Source of the DNA: Baffinella frigidus
Taxonomy: Eukaryota; Cryptophyceae; Cryptomonadales; Baffinellaceae
Direction: 5' to 3'
DNA length: 11,818 nucleotides
NCBI GenBank assembly: GCA_026770585.1
Contig: MU646345.1
Location: forward strand, 684,945 to 696,762
Part shown: positions 6,153-11,668 of the stretch, piece after piece
Layout: each line of letters opens with the position of its first letter
Position numbering within the stretch: the first letter of the stretch is position 1
The notes under the pieces: model-generated
What the model saw: the letters and a program-made list of their open reading frames with translations, nothing else
What the model was told of the DNA's origin: nothing
Database searches by the model: none
Position numbers and translations under genes: made by a program

Positions 6153-6316
6153 GTCTGGGGGGGGGGGGGGCTAACCCCGAAACCCGAAACCCCAAATCTT
6201 AAACCATACACCATACACCATAAACCCTGTCCATCCACCCTCATCCCTAACCCCCTCACCCCTGAGGCAGGAACCCCTTAACCCCTGAGGGAGGGAGCGC
6301 GACTGACCGAGCTAGG
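6153..6316. repeat. Poly-G, reverse telomere-like run and CCCTGAGG repeats
   Basis: A G-tract near 6158-6170 is followed by CCCGAAA, CCCCAAA and ACCATACA units (6176-6229) in CCCTAAA orientation. Then come two CCCCT.A(A/C)CCCCTGAGG copies near 6245-6290. ACTGACCGAGCT at 6303-6314 is a tiny piece of the C-terminal exon (LGQ end, minus strand), joined directly to the next array. Confidence 0.7.
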
Positions 6317-6470
6317 TTTATGGTGTATGGTGTATGGTGTATGGTGTATGGTGTATGGTGTATGGTGTATGGTGTATGGTGTATGGTGTATGGTGTATGG
6401 TGTATGATTTATGGTCTATGGTTTATGGTCTATGGTGTATGGTCTATGGTTGAAGATGTAGGGTTCAGGG
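6317..6470 (+). repeat. Telomere-like 7-mer array, TGTATGG type
   Basis: One TTTATGG is followed by eleven perfect TGTATGG units (6324-6400). In-register variants follow (TGTATGA, TTTATGG, TCTATGG), ending TGTAGGG TTCAGGG. Its edge abuts the C-terminal exon copy at 6475. Confidence 0.95.
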
Positions 6471-6474
6471 ATGA

Positions 6475-6565
6475 CTGACCGAGCTTCGGGAGGACAGGGA
6501 AGAGGTAGATCATGGCATACACCCCGACAGCCAAGAGCGCCCACGACGTTTTCGAGTTGTCCCAC
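6475..6565 (-). pseudogene. C-terminal membrane-protein exon, most complete copy
   Basis: The minus strand begins after acceptor GGTGCAG and carries 1 nt plus 30 codons: WDNSKTSWALLAVGVYAMIY then LFPVLPKLGQ. One hydrophobic segment (about WALLAVGVYAMIYLFPVLP) is followed by a short basic tail. The copy at 6111 stops after LGQ, whereas here the next codon is TCA and the frame runs into the TGTATGG array. The 1-nt start completes the split TG codon of the exon copies at 2189 and 2470, giving ...DTLGE-W-WDNSKT. The two exon types therefore look like neighbours in one gene, yet in this window they occur in the wrong order. The family is unrecognised. The lost stop suggests a dead copy. Confidence 0.65.
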
Positions 6566-6585
6566 CTGCACCCCCCGATTGGCTG

Positions 6586-6672
6586 GCTTCAGTACCCATC
6601 ACCCCACACAGTGGGCTTCAGTACCCATCACCCCACACAGTGGACTACGGACCTTGCATCAAAAGTCAACTT
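6586..6672. repeat. 29-bp tandem repeat (2 units) plus dispersed repeat
   Basis: GCTTCAGTACCCATCACCCC starts at 6586 and 6615, and diverged relatives lie near 6708 and 6943. The second unit runs into CACACAGTGGACTACGGACC, a dispersed repeat shared with 3389-3428. Confidence 0.85.
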
Positions 6673-6750
6673 ACATTAAATGTCAACTTACCTACACGTC
6701 CCAGCTAGCCTCAGTACCCACCACATACGGGGGATAGCATATGCACAAAT

Positions 6751-6842
6751 TAACCGCACAGTTAACATCACAGCTAACTTCAGCAGCCTCCGTTGCCATA
6801 GTTAACCTCGCAGTTAACAAAGGAGTTAACCTCGCAGTTAAC
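6751..6842. repeat. GTTAAC-rich short repeats
   Basis: GTTAACCTCGCAGTTAAC occurs exactly twice (6801-6818, 6825-6842), 24 bp apart. Looser CAGTTAACATCACAGCTAAC lies at about 6761-6780. Both members of each pair are HpaI-type palindromes. A plus-strand ORF with a VNLAVN repeat is a by-product. Confidence 0.8.
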
Positions 6843-6862
6843 ACGGGGCATAGTCCTCATGG

Positions 6863-6920
6863 GATCGTGGCATACAACCCGACAGCCAAGAACGCCCACG
6901 ACGTTTTCGAGTTGTCCCAC
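6863..6920 (-). pseudogene. C-terminal exon fragment, 5' part only
   Basis: After acceptor CTTGCAG, the minus strand reads WDNSKTSWAFLAVGLYATI, with L-to-F, V-to-L and M-to-T changes against 6475-6565. Similarity stops at that point and an in-frame TGA follows one codon later. It keeps the acceptor and the phase but lacks the LFPVLPKLGQ end. Confidence 0.7.
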
Positions 6921-6963
6921 CTGCAAGCCCCGGTTGCCATTTAGCCCCAGTAGCCACCACATA

Positions 6964-7102
6964 CCACCAACCCTGGCGGGAGGAGCAAATCGTCGATTTT
7001 AGATTTCGATTTCACCTTGCAGAGGGGTCGGATCCGACCCCTCTGTAAGGTGAAACTCGATTATTGAAATCGACGATTTGCTCCTCCCGTGAGGGTTGGT
7101 GG
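6964..7102. mobile_element. 139-bp loopless palindrome-like foldback
   Basis: The arms start CCACCAACCCT and end AGGGTTGGTGG, then GGGAGGAGCAAATCGTCGAT pairs in both arms, then TTTCACCTT. They meet in a perfect 22-base palindrome, GAGGGGTCGG then ATCCGACCCCTC, centred at about 7032/7033. A few mismatches lie around AGATTTCG/ATTATTGA. No spacer and no coding capacity. Confidence 0.9.
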
Positions 7103-7538
7103 CACGGTTCTCAATGATCGATTTCATCTGGGAACATACCAGAACCTGTCTACATAAAGAGACGTACGATAGCATCATTTCATGCCTGAAATAGCATAGA
7201 CGCCCTTATCTTCGGCGTTGGAAGTCTTGGGAGGGGCAGATTCTGCCTTGTTCCGAAATTAGATTAGTTGATCCAGACCGTTGTGAGTACCAACACGGAA
7301 TCCATGTATGCACCCCTACGGAGCCTATGGTTGATCGTGTATACGCCTACTGCACTGCCAGGCCGGATATTTTTAAAAAGTCAATTCACCCACAAAATCT
7401 GTCAGCTTAGAAACGAGGTACCCGTAATGGGTATTTCTTTACTACACATTCGCAGGTGAGTTGAATAATACAAAGATTCCGCCCTGGTAGTGTACTGTTG
7501 CTGTATTGATCGGAGGCGCCCCTAGAGCTGCGGGCTCC
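7103..7538. other. No supported gene
   Basis: A 63-codon plus-strand frame (7268-7459) has no domain, splice or context support. No repeat partner was found inside the window. Confidence 0.45.
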
Positions 7539-7655
7539 AAGCTCTGCCCGAGTTTTATTCTGGCTCGTCCTAAAGGCGTTCTATTCGCCCTTTTCTGCTG
7601 GATTTCTATTTTCAAATAGTTTTAAGGACGCGCCAGAATAAAACTCAAGCAGAAA
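7539..7655. mobile_element. AGCTCTG foldback family, copy 2
   Basis: AAGCTCTGCCCGAGTTTTAT and TCTGGCTCGTCCTAAA at the left pair with GGACGCGCCAGAATAAAACT and CAAGCAGAAA at the right. The interior ATTCGCCCTTTTCTGCTGGA is shared with the copy at 10208. Non-coding. Confidence 0.85.
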
Positions 7656-7926
7656 TAGGACTCGCGGCGGTATCCCTTCTCCGCCGAAACGTTTAAAAAA
7701 TAAAAAAATGTTTCCATAGGAAACGCCCTAAGGGTTTTCTCGGATCGTTCAGGCCCCAAAACCAAATTTGTTCAGCTTAGCGAGCCTGACAACCAGGTTA
7801 TTTTCCTAGAATTTTCCATCCGGGGGCGGCTGAGCCCAAAAATGTCAAAGTTGACGCCGTCCTCTCAGGAGGACGCAGGCAGATAAGGGATAGAGCACCT
7901 GCTTTCCCGCACTCACTAGCTCTCTC
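7656..7926. other. No gene; AT-rich with one small hairpin
   Basis: GTCCTC-TCAG-GAGGAC forms a 6-bp stem at 7859-7874. Otherwise I see no structure or coding signal. Confidence 0.45.
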
Positions 7927-8025
7927 AGTCTATTTGGGCTCCCCAAATTTTGGTGAGCCCGGGCTCTTTTCTGCTCTAAAACTGACTGATTTGTACCACA
8001 CACCCAGCGTGTCAAATTGAGCATA
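7927..8025 (+). repeat. Intronic module with GTTGAC-N24-GTCAAC, diverged copy
   Basis: GTCTATTTGGGC...GAGCCCGGGCTC and a 36-base block (7981-8016, ends ACTGAC and GTCAAA) match, in order, the modules behind the exon copies at 11.1-11.4 kb. A GAGGCAGAGCCC-like end follows near 8041. No exon copy is recognisable in front of it. Confidence 0.8.
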
Positions 8026-8063
8026 GTAAGCCAAACCGGCTGAGGCAGAGCCCGACGCAGCTA

Positions 8064-8200
8064 ATCTCCATACAAGTATTAATTAATTGCTCTTGGGCAA
8101 CGAAAATTACTACACGATTTGCTTATAACAGTAATAGTAGAGCATTTGTGTAGTAAATTTCGTAACGCCAAAAGCAATTAATTAATACTTGTATGGAGAT
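8064..8200. mobile_element. 137-bp foldback, 28-bp perfect ends
   Basis: 8064-8091 (ATCTCCATACAAGTATTAAT onward) is the exact reverse complement of 8173-8200. Pairing continues imperfectly to about CTACAC/GTGTAG, so it can fold almost end to end. No clear target duplication is seen. Confidence 0.9.
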
Positions 8201-8254
8201 GAAGCCAGCTGGCGCCCTGGCAGGCTTGGAGAAGCCCTCGCCGCTGTTCCCAGC
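8182..8254 (-). CDS. Possible last exon of the signal-peptide gene
   Basis: An AG acceptor (GATCTAG) lies before a frame that completes the split TG codon of the exon at 8458-8744. The joined reading would continue LGTAARASPSLPGRQLASSP and end YKY-TAA. The stop lies inside the arm of the 137-bp foldback. Only phase and an open frame support this. The acceptor has no strong pyrimidine tract and the composition is low-complexity. It could be chance. Confidence 0.2.
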
Positions 8255-8457
8255 CTAGATCAGCCTACTGTTCAAACGCTGGCCGCGCGCTGCTGATCAC
8301 GTGGAGATGATGGACAGCCGCTCTTCACGCTGCCTGCTCACTGCTACACCCCTTTATATTCGCAGGCCTCAGCACGCGACGCCTACCCGGGAACACTGGG
8401 CGGCTCCCCTCAACTCCCAGCAACTCCCTGTGCCCTCACGTACACCCCGAGCCTTAC

Positions 8458-8744
8458 CAGGCGAGGAATCCCATGGAGAACGGGACTTCTCTTCCGCCAC
8501 GCAGTCGCAGCAGCGGGGCCCCCGCCCCAGCCTCGCCGCGCAGCTCCACAGCCCCGCCGCCCCGAGCCCCCAGCCTCCTCAGCGCACCGCCAGCCCCTGC
8601 CTGCAGCGGCATCGAACGCCGCGGCGACCCTGCCGTGGACATGCGAAGCACCTCGGGTGTGCCGTCTGTGGGTGTTGCGAAGAGCAGGACCACGGCGAGG
8701 GATAGCATCGCCGCAGCGGGCATCATATGACGCGCGGCCGCCAT
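8458..8744 (-). CDS. First exon of a secreted or membrane-targeted protein
   Basis: The minus-strand ATG at 8744 sits in a good eukaryotic context (A at -3, G at +4). The first 28 residues form a textbook signal peptide: a short basic start, the hydrophobic run AAAMLSLAVVLLFA, then polar TPTDG. The remaining 67 codons are rich in A, G and R (GAGGALRRLGARGGGAVELR, GAPLLRLRGGREVPFSMGFL), with no domain I recognise. The exon ends CTG|GTAAGG, a strong donor, leaving a 2-nt phase. Without splicing, the frame would stop at once at TAA. The GC content is well above the surrounding repeats. It is divergent from the plus-strand gene starting 160 bp away. The sense of the overlapping antisense frames is not supported. 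Confidence 0.6.
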
Positions 8745-8904
8745 CGTGAGATTTCCTGTTCTTCAAAAGTTGACATAGTAAAGCAACTCTCTTGCCTTAA
8801 GTTGACAAGACCGTTGATCGCAGCTCGAAACGTTGAGGGGATGAGGCAGCGCCGGTAGCGAGAACGATCGGGAGACCGGCGGGGTGGATAGAGGTTTGAA
8901 AAAA
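8745..8904. promoter_or_regulatory. Probable bidirectional promoter region
   Basis: This 160-bp gap separates the divergent start codons at 8744 (minus) and 8905 (plus). AAGTTGACA occurs twice (8767-8775 and 8799-8807), 32 bp apart. No convincing TATA box is seen. The regulatory role is inferred from gene arrangement only. TTGAC is the core of plant W-boxes, but the following base does not fit the full consensus. Confidence 0.4.
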
Positions 8905-9040
8905 ATGCCGCTCCCCATCTACAATGTCAAGTCCTCTGGGTACGGGAACCCTCAGAGCGACACCACGGCCGGGGCTGCAGCGCCGAAGGTGAAGGGGATG
9001 CAGATAATGCGAAACGACACGGTCGTGTTCTGCAACCACG
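8905..9040 (+). CDS. Exon 1 of an unrecognised split gene
   Basis: The ATG at 8905 follows GAAAAAA (A at -3). The exon reads MPLPIYNVKSSGYGNPQSDT, TAGAAAPKVKGMQIMRNDTV and VFCNH plus one nt, then donor G|GTCAGT. It is a soluble, mixed-charge segment without signal peptide or membrane segment. Its 1-nt phase joins to the TG that opens the exon at 9811, giving VVKGVNKEF. An upstream in-frame GTG (8884) exists, but the ATG is preferred for its context. Frames continuing past 9040 lose coding character, which supports the donor. The protein family is not recognised. Confidence rests on codon-like composition, start context and phase agreement over three exons. Confidence 0.6.
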
Positions 9041-9659
9041 GTCAGTGCCCCTCATCAAAATGGGGTGAGAAGAGTGGAGGCAGGGAGGACACGTTCGTGC
9101 TTGGTGTACAACTGTGTGGTGGAAGGATGGAGGGAGTGGGTTAAGAAGGTCGTTGCGACCCGAACGGTCCGCTGAGAGACCGCGAGCCCCCCCCCAACTC
9201 TCGTCGCCGGTTCGGGCGGCGGCAGGTTCAGGCAGATGGCACTCCGCCTCACCGCTGCCTATTCCTTGACGTCTTTCCATGTGGGTGTCCTGCTCAGACA
9301 GACTTGGGCAGAGAGAGCCGTGCGGCAGAGAGAGCGGGAACCTGCATGCGGGACATGCAGGTTCCACAGCTGCCACACGTCACACGTTCCGCCGCCTGAG
9401 TGCGGACATTTCACTCGCGTTGCGCCGCCTGCGTGCGGGCATGTCCGCGCAGTTGTCGGGAGGGCTAAATAACCTCCTTTTTGTACCGAGACCATGGACT
9501 GTCCACGCAAGAGGGTTCGAGGAAAACCGACTCCTGATCCACCTCAGATTCTATGTGGTTGACTTAAGTATTCCAAGGGATTCCCCTGAAAGATGTCAAA
9601 AGTGAATTTTTCGAGCCCTCTGGCGTGGGTAGGAGTGTGCTAAATCAGAGCCCGAGCAG
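9041..9659 (+). other. Putative intron 1, with small repeats
   Basis: No exon that fits is seen. It holds a hairpin with a 12-bp stem and 5-base loop (9337-9348/9354-9365, GGAACCTGCATG), and a 33-bp tandem duplication (9385-9417/9418-9450, CGCCGCCTG.GTGCGG.CAT). A short frame from the ATG at about 9494 (MDCPRKRVRGKPTPDPP) has a good start context but no other support. Confidence 0.5.
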
Positions 9660-9672
9660 TGGTCAAGGGAGT
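9660..9672 (+). pseudogene. Truncated duplicate of exon 2 start
   Basis: GAGCAG precedes TGGTCAAGGGAGT, matching acceptor GGGCAG and TGGTCAAGGGGGT of the exon at 9811. Similarity then ends. About 150 bp separates the copies, filled by CCTAGG palindromes. Confidence 0.6.
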
Positions 9673-9687
9673 CACGTTACGCCGCCT

Positions 9688-9770
9688 GAGCCTATGCTCC
9701 TAGGAGCATAGGCTCTACAGTAGGAGTCTATGCTCCTAGGCATAGCCCTACAGTAGGACCCTCGGGCGGG
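9688..9770. repeat. Perfect 28-bp palindrome and related CCTAGG repeats
   Basis: 9688-9715 is a perfect 28-base palindrome centred on CCTAGG (half site GAGCCTATGCTCCT). It is followed by CTACAGTAGGAGTCTATGCT, CCTAGGCATAG and CCTACAGTAGGACC. These echo the CCTAGG and CCTACSGTAGG cores in the MITE and foldback families elsewhere, so this is probably a rearranged relative. Confidence 0.85.
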
Positions 9771-9810
9771 GAATGTCCTTACTCGCGAGTAACCCCTGAT
9801 GCCCGGGCAG

Positions 9811-9884
9811 TGGTCAAGGGGGTGAACAAGGAGTTTGTGAAGCAAGTGCGCCGCATCGAGAAACAGCGCGACAGGAACCTCATG
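9811..9884 (+). CDS. Exon 2 of the split gene
   Basis: It follows acceptor CCCGGGCAG. With the 1 nt from exon 1 it reads VVKGVNKEFVKQVRRIEKQR then DRNLM. It is strongly charged, helix- or coiled-coil-like, and codon choice is GC-rich. The end is set at ATG|GTGCCC, which gives phase 0 and agrees with the phase-0 start of the exon at 10997. The donor is weak, and the frame itself runs to TGA at 9903 after a C-tract, so the donor position is the least certain point. A truncated copy of the exon start lies at 9660. Confidence 0.6.
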
Positions 9885-10207
9885 GTGCCCCCCCCCTCAA
9901 ATTGACACGCTGGGTCTACGAAATTTCCCGTTAAAGTGAGAGGTACTTTTTACGGGAAATTCCCCGGACGTGACCACGCAAGGTCCTTCGGGAGGGGTTT
10001 TTCTGTGGCTGGTTTTGGAGCCAGTGGCTAGTATTTGAGCCATTCGCATCGTTTCATAGGAGAAATCATAGGAGAAATTGCTATGGCATAGGCAATTTAC
10101 TTATAAATCCCAATTAAATTAATTAACCCCCCAACAATCCTGGGTGGTGACTTGTGGGTTTCATTGGGGATGGATTTAATCGGGGATGTGTTTCATAGAA
10201 CGCTTTC
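9885..10207 (+). other. Putative intron 2, first part, with hairpins
   Basis: An inverted half copy of the 36-bp repeat (CAAATTGACACGCTGGGTC, 9898-9916) is followed by an imperfect hairpin at about 9922-9961 (AATTTCCCG...CGGGAAATT). Other items are an exact 12-bp tandem pair CATAGGAGAAAT (10055-10078) and a small AAATTGC stem next to it. No coding signal. Confidence 0.6.
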
Positions 10208-10326
10208 TAGCTCTGTCTGAGTTTTATTCTAGCTCGTCCTAAAGGCTTTCCATTCGCCCTTTTGTACTGGATTTCTGCTCTTCAACAATTTCGAGGACGA
10301 GCCAGAACAAACCTCCGACAAAGCTA
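10208..10326. mobile_element. AGCTCTG foldback family, copy 3, inside the putative intron
   Basis: The left end TAGCTCTGTCTGAGTTTTAT pairs imperfectly with the right end (CCTCCGACAAAGCTA). AGCTCGTCC/GGACGAGCC and the interior ATTCGCCCTTTTGTACTGGA match copy 2. TA is present at both outer ends but could be part of the arms. Confidence 0.85.
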
Positions 10327-10595
10327 GGCTTTTAGCGCCCGATGCGCCACGTTTCTCCACCCCCGCTCGTCTCACCTGCATTCCACGGTACGAATCTAAT
10401 ACGGAAACGGTTTTAATTCAAAACTTTCCCCAAGGGGTTTTCATTTTTTTGAAGCAAAATCCAAAACGTAGTTTCGACAACGGATTCTTGAACCAACTTT
10501 GAAAGTTTTTGCTCGCCCCCAACCCCTAGGCCCCAATCACCAAGCTCGCATCCCTTTCTTCTCGTGACCCCCAACCCCTCTCTTCTCGCACGCCG
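10327..10595 (+). other. Putative intron 2, middle part
   Basis: No gene or paired repeat is seen. Two CCCCCAACCCCT strings (about 10516 and 10568) precede the first copy of exon 3. Confidence 0.45.
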
Positions 10596-10673
10596 ATGCA
10601 CACGCAGAACCGCTCCAACTTCCTGCCGCGCCAAAACGCGCTGGATCCCATGCTGGGGCCGCGAGTGTGTTGA
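10596..10673 (+). pseudogene. Degenerate copy of exon 3
   Basis: It reads MHTQNRSNFLPRQNALDPML, clearly related to MHKHNRSNFLQRKNALDLMW at 10997. The acceptor CAG is replaced by CCG and the frame stops at TGA (10671-10673) after RVC. Immediately after it begins the 42-bp satellite. With the acceptor lost, it should not be spliced in. Confidence 0.7.
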
Positions 10674-10883
10674 TCGGACGTGCCCCGTACTGACAAGGAC
10701 CCTTGAGTGTTTTTATCGGACGTGCCCCGTACTAACAAGGACCCTTGAGTGTTTTTATCGGACGTGCCCGGTACTTACAAGGACCCGTGAGTGAGTTTAT
10801 CGGACGTGTCTGGTACTGACAAGGACCCTTGAGTGTTTTTATCGGACGTGCCCCGTACTAACTAGGACGTTCCGGTACTACCC
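10674..10883 (+). repeat. 42-bp tandem repeat, 4 full units and a partial fifth
   Basis: TCGGACGTG starts at 10674, 10716, 10758, 10800 and 10842, an exact 42-base period. Units share CCGTACT.ACAAGGACCC and TGAGTGTTTTTA. 42 is a codon multiple, and one frame shows a 14-residue repeat (TCPVLTRTLECFYR). It is broken by a stop in the third unit, so coding is not supported. Confidence 0.95.
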
Positions 10884-10996
10884 TCGGACGCGGCGCCGGT
10901 CACGCGGTCACGCGGACGTGACCCTCTTAGGTCCGCTCTTGGAGCCATTGTCGACCTTCCCCCACACCCCAAACCCTAAACACGTATCGTATGCAG
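10884..10996 (+). other. Putative intron 2, last part
   Basis: It contains a CACGCGGT direct pair, a TTGGAGCCATTGTCGACC motif like that at 4320, and a short CCCCAAACCCTAAAC telomere-like piece just before the acceptor CGTATGCAG. Confidence 0.5.
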
Positions 10997-11097
10997 ATGC
11001 ACAAGCACAACCGCTCCAACTTCCTGCAGCGCAAAAACGCGCTGGATCTCATGTGGGCGCTCTCGAACGAGCCGGGGAGACCCACCTGGAAAACCAA
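10997..11097 (+). CDS. Exon 3 of the split gene (best copy)
   Basis: After acceptor TATGCAG it reads MHKHNRSNFLQRKNALDLMW then ALSNEPGRPTWKT and two nt, with a GT at AA|GTCCGC as the most likely donor. It starts in phase 0, which agrees with the end of exon 2. Three other copies (10596, 11230, 11622) share NALDLMWAL(A/S)NEPG.PTW in part, and this is the only one with both acceptor and full 5' end. The segment is basic at the start and ends in a W-rich tail. No family is recognised. The donor is weak, so the exon could extend. Confidence 0.6.
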
Positions 11098-11229
11098 GTC
11101 CGCCCCCTCCCCACACCCACGCGGTCTATTTGGCCCGATCAATTCGCTTCGCTCGGGCGCTTTTCCGCTGTGAAGTTGACGGATTTGTACCGCGGACCCA
11201 GCATGTCAACTTGAGAATAGTCTGTCAAC
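11098..11229 (+). repeat. Intronic module behind exon 3, copy 1
   Basis: CCACACCCACGCGGTCTATT, a CGCTCGGGCGC stretch and the 36-base block GTTGAC...GTCAAC (11175-11210) are followed by TTGAGAATAGTCTGTCAAC. The next exon copy starts directly after that. The unit from GATCTCATG (11045) to here is 186 bp and is then repeated. Confidence 0.85.
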
Positions 11230-11284
11230 GGATCTCATGTGGGCGCTGGCTAATGAGCCGAGAACGCCGACATGGAAAACCAAG
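11230..11284 (+). pseudogene. 5'-truncated tandem copy of exon 3
   Basis: It begins at GGATCTCATGTGG with no acceptor and reads DLMWALANEPRTPTWKTK then E. Its start lies exactly at the tandem junction after GTCAAC. An inserted GA shifts the AA|GT donor seen in the other copies to GGAAGTCC. Confidence 0.7.
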
Positions 11285-11427
11285 GAAGTCCTCCCCCCAC
11301 ACCCACACTCACGCCCACACCGTCTATTTGGGCGCGCCAATTTGCTTGACCCGGGCTCCTTGCGGCGCCAAAGTTGACGGATATGTACCGCGCAGCTAGC
11401 GTGTCAACTTTAGAATAGTCGGTCAAC
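11285..11427 (+). repeat. Intronic module behind exon 3, copy 2
   Basis: CCACACCCACACTCACGCCC and GTCTATTTGGGCGCGCCAAT, then GACCCGGGCTCC, then the 36-base block at 11373-11408 and AGAATAGTCGGTCAAC. It is followed by GGGTGAGACAGAGCTC and then the foldback at 11466. Frames across it are by-products. Confidence 0.85.
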
Positions 11428-11465
11428 CCGGGTGAGACAGAGCTCGGTCTCATGTTCATAGGCCA

Positions 11466-11611
11466 ACGGCCTGGAAATGGGGTAGTTAGGCATACGGCAT
11501 TGCCTAGGACCTCCTACCGCAGGCCGAGGGATCCTAAGACCAAAAAGTCTCGGCCTACGGTAGGAGGTCCTAGGCAATCCCCTAGGCCTAACTACCCCAT
11601 TTTTGGTCAGT
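11466..11611. mobile_element. 150-bp CCTAGG foldback family, copy 2
   Basis: The arms carry ATGGGGTAGTTAGGC, TTGCCTAGGACCTCCTACCG and TAGGCCGAG as at 2750-2899, with loop ATCCTAAGACCAAAAAGT. TA is found at the right (11612-11613) but not at the left. The right flank CCCTATTAATG resembles the flank of the other copies. It sits between the second and third tandem copies of exon 3. Confidence 0.85.
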
Positions 11612-11621
11612 TACCCTATTA

Positions 11622-11668
11622 ATGTGGGCGCTGGCTAACGAGCCTGGCAAACCGACATGGGCAACCAA
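11622..11668 (+). pseudogene. Third downstream copy of exon 3, 5'-truncated
   Basis: Just beyond the foldback the frame reads MWALANEPGKPTWAT plus two nt, with AA|GTCTCC as a possible donor. The first half of the exon and the acceptor are absent, apparently replaced by the foldback insertion. Confidence 0.65.

Noticed and set aside
6741-6944. 67-codon plus-strand ORF with VNLAVN repeats
   Set aside because: It reads through the GTTAAC repeats and through the antisense of an exon copy; no independent support.
8301-8766. Long frames on both strands overlapping the signal-peptide exon (134 and 118 codons)
   Set aside because: They are GC-rich shadows. Only the minus-strand frame from 8744 has a start context, a signal peptide and a donor.
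9236-9605. Overlapping ORFs on both strands in the 9.2-9.6 kb region
   Set aside because: They cross a hairpin and a 33-bp tandem repeat and none keeps coding character. The region is better read as intron.
10674-10883. Repeat protein encoded by the 42-bp unit
   Set aside because: The frame meets a stop in the third unit, and flanking sequence is non-coding.
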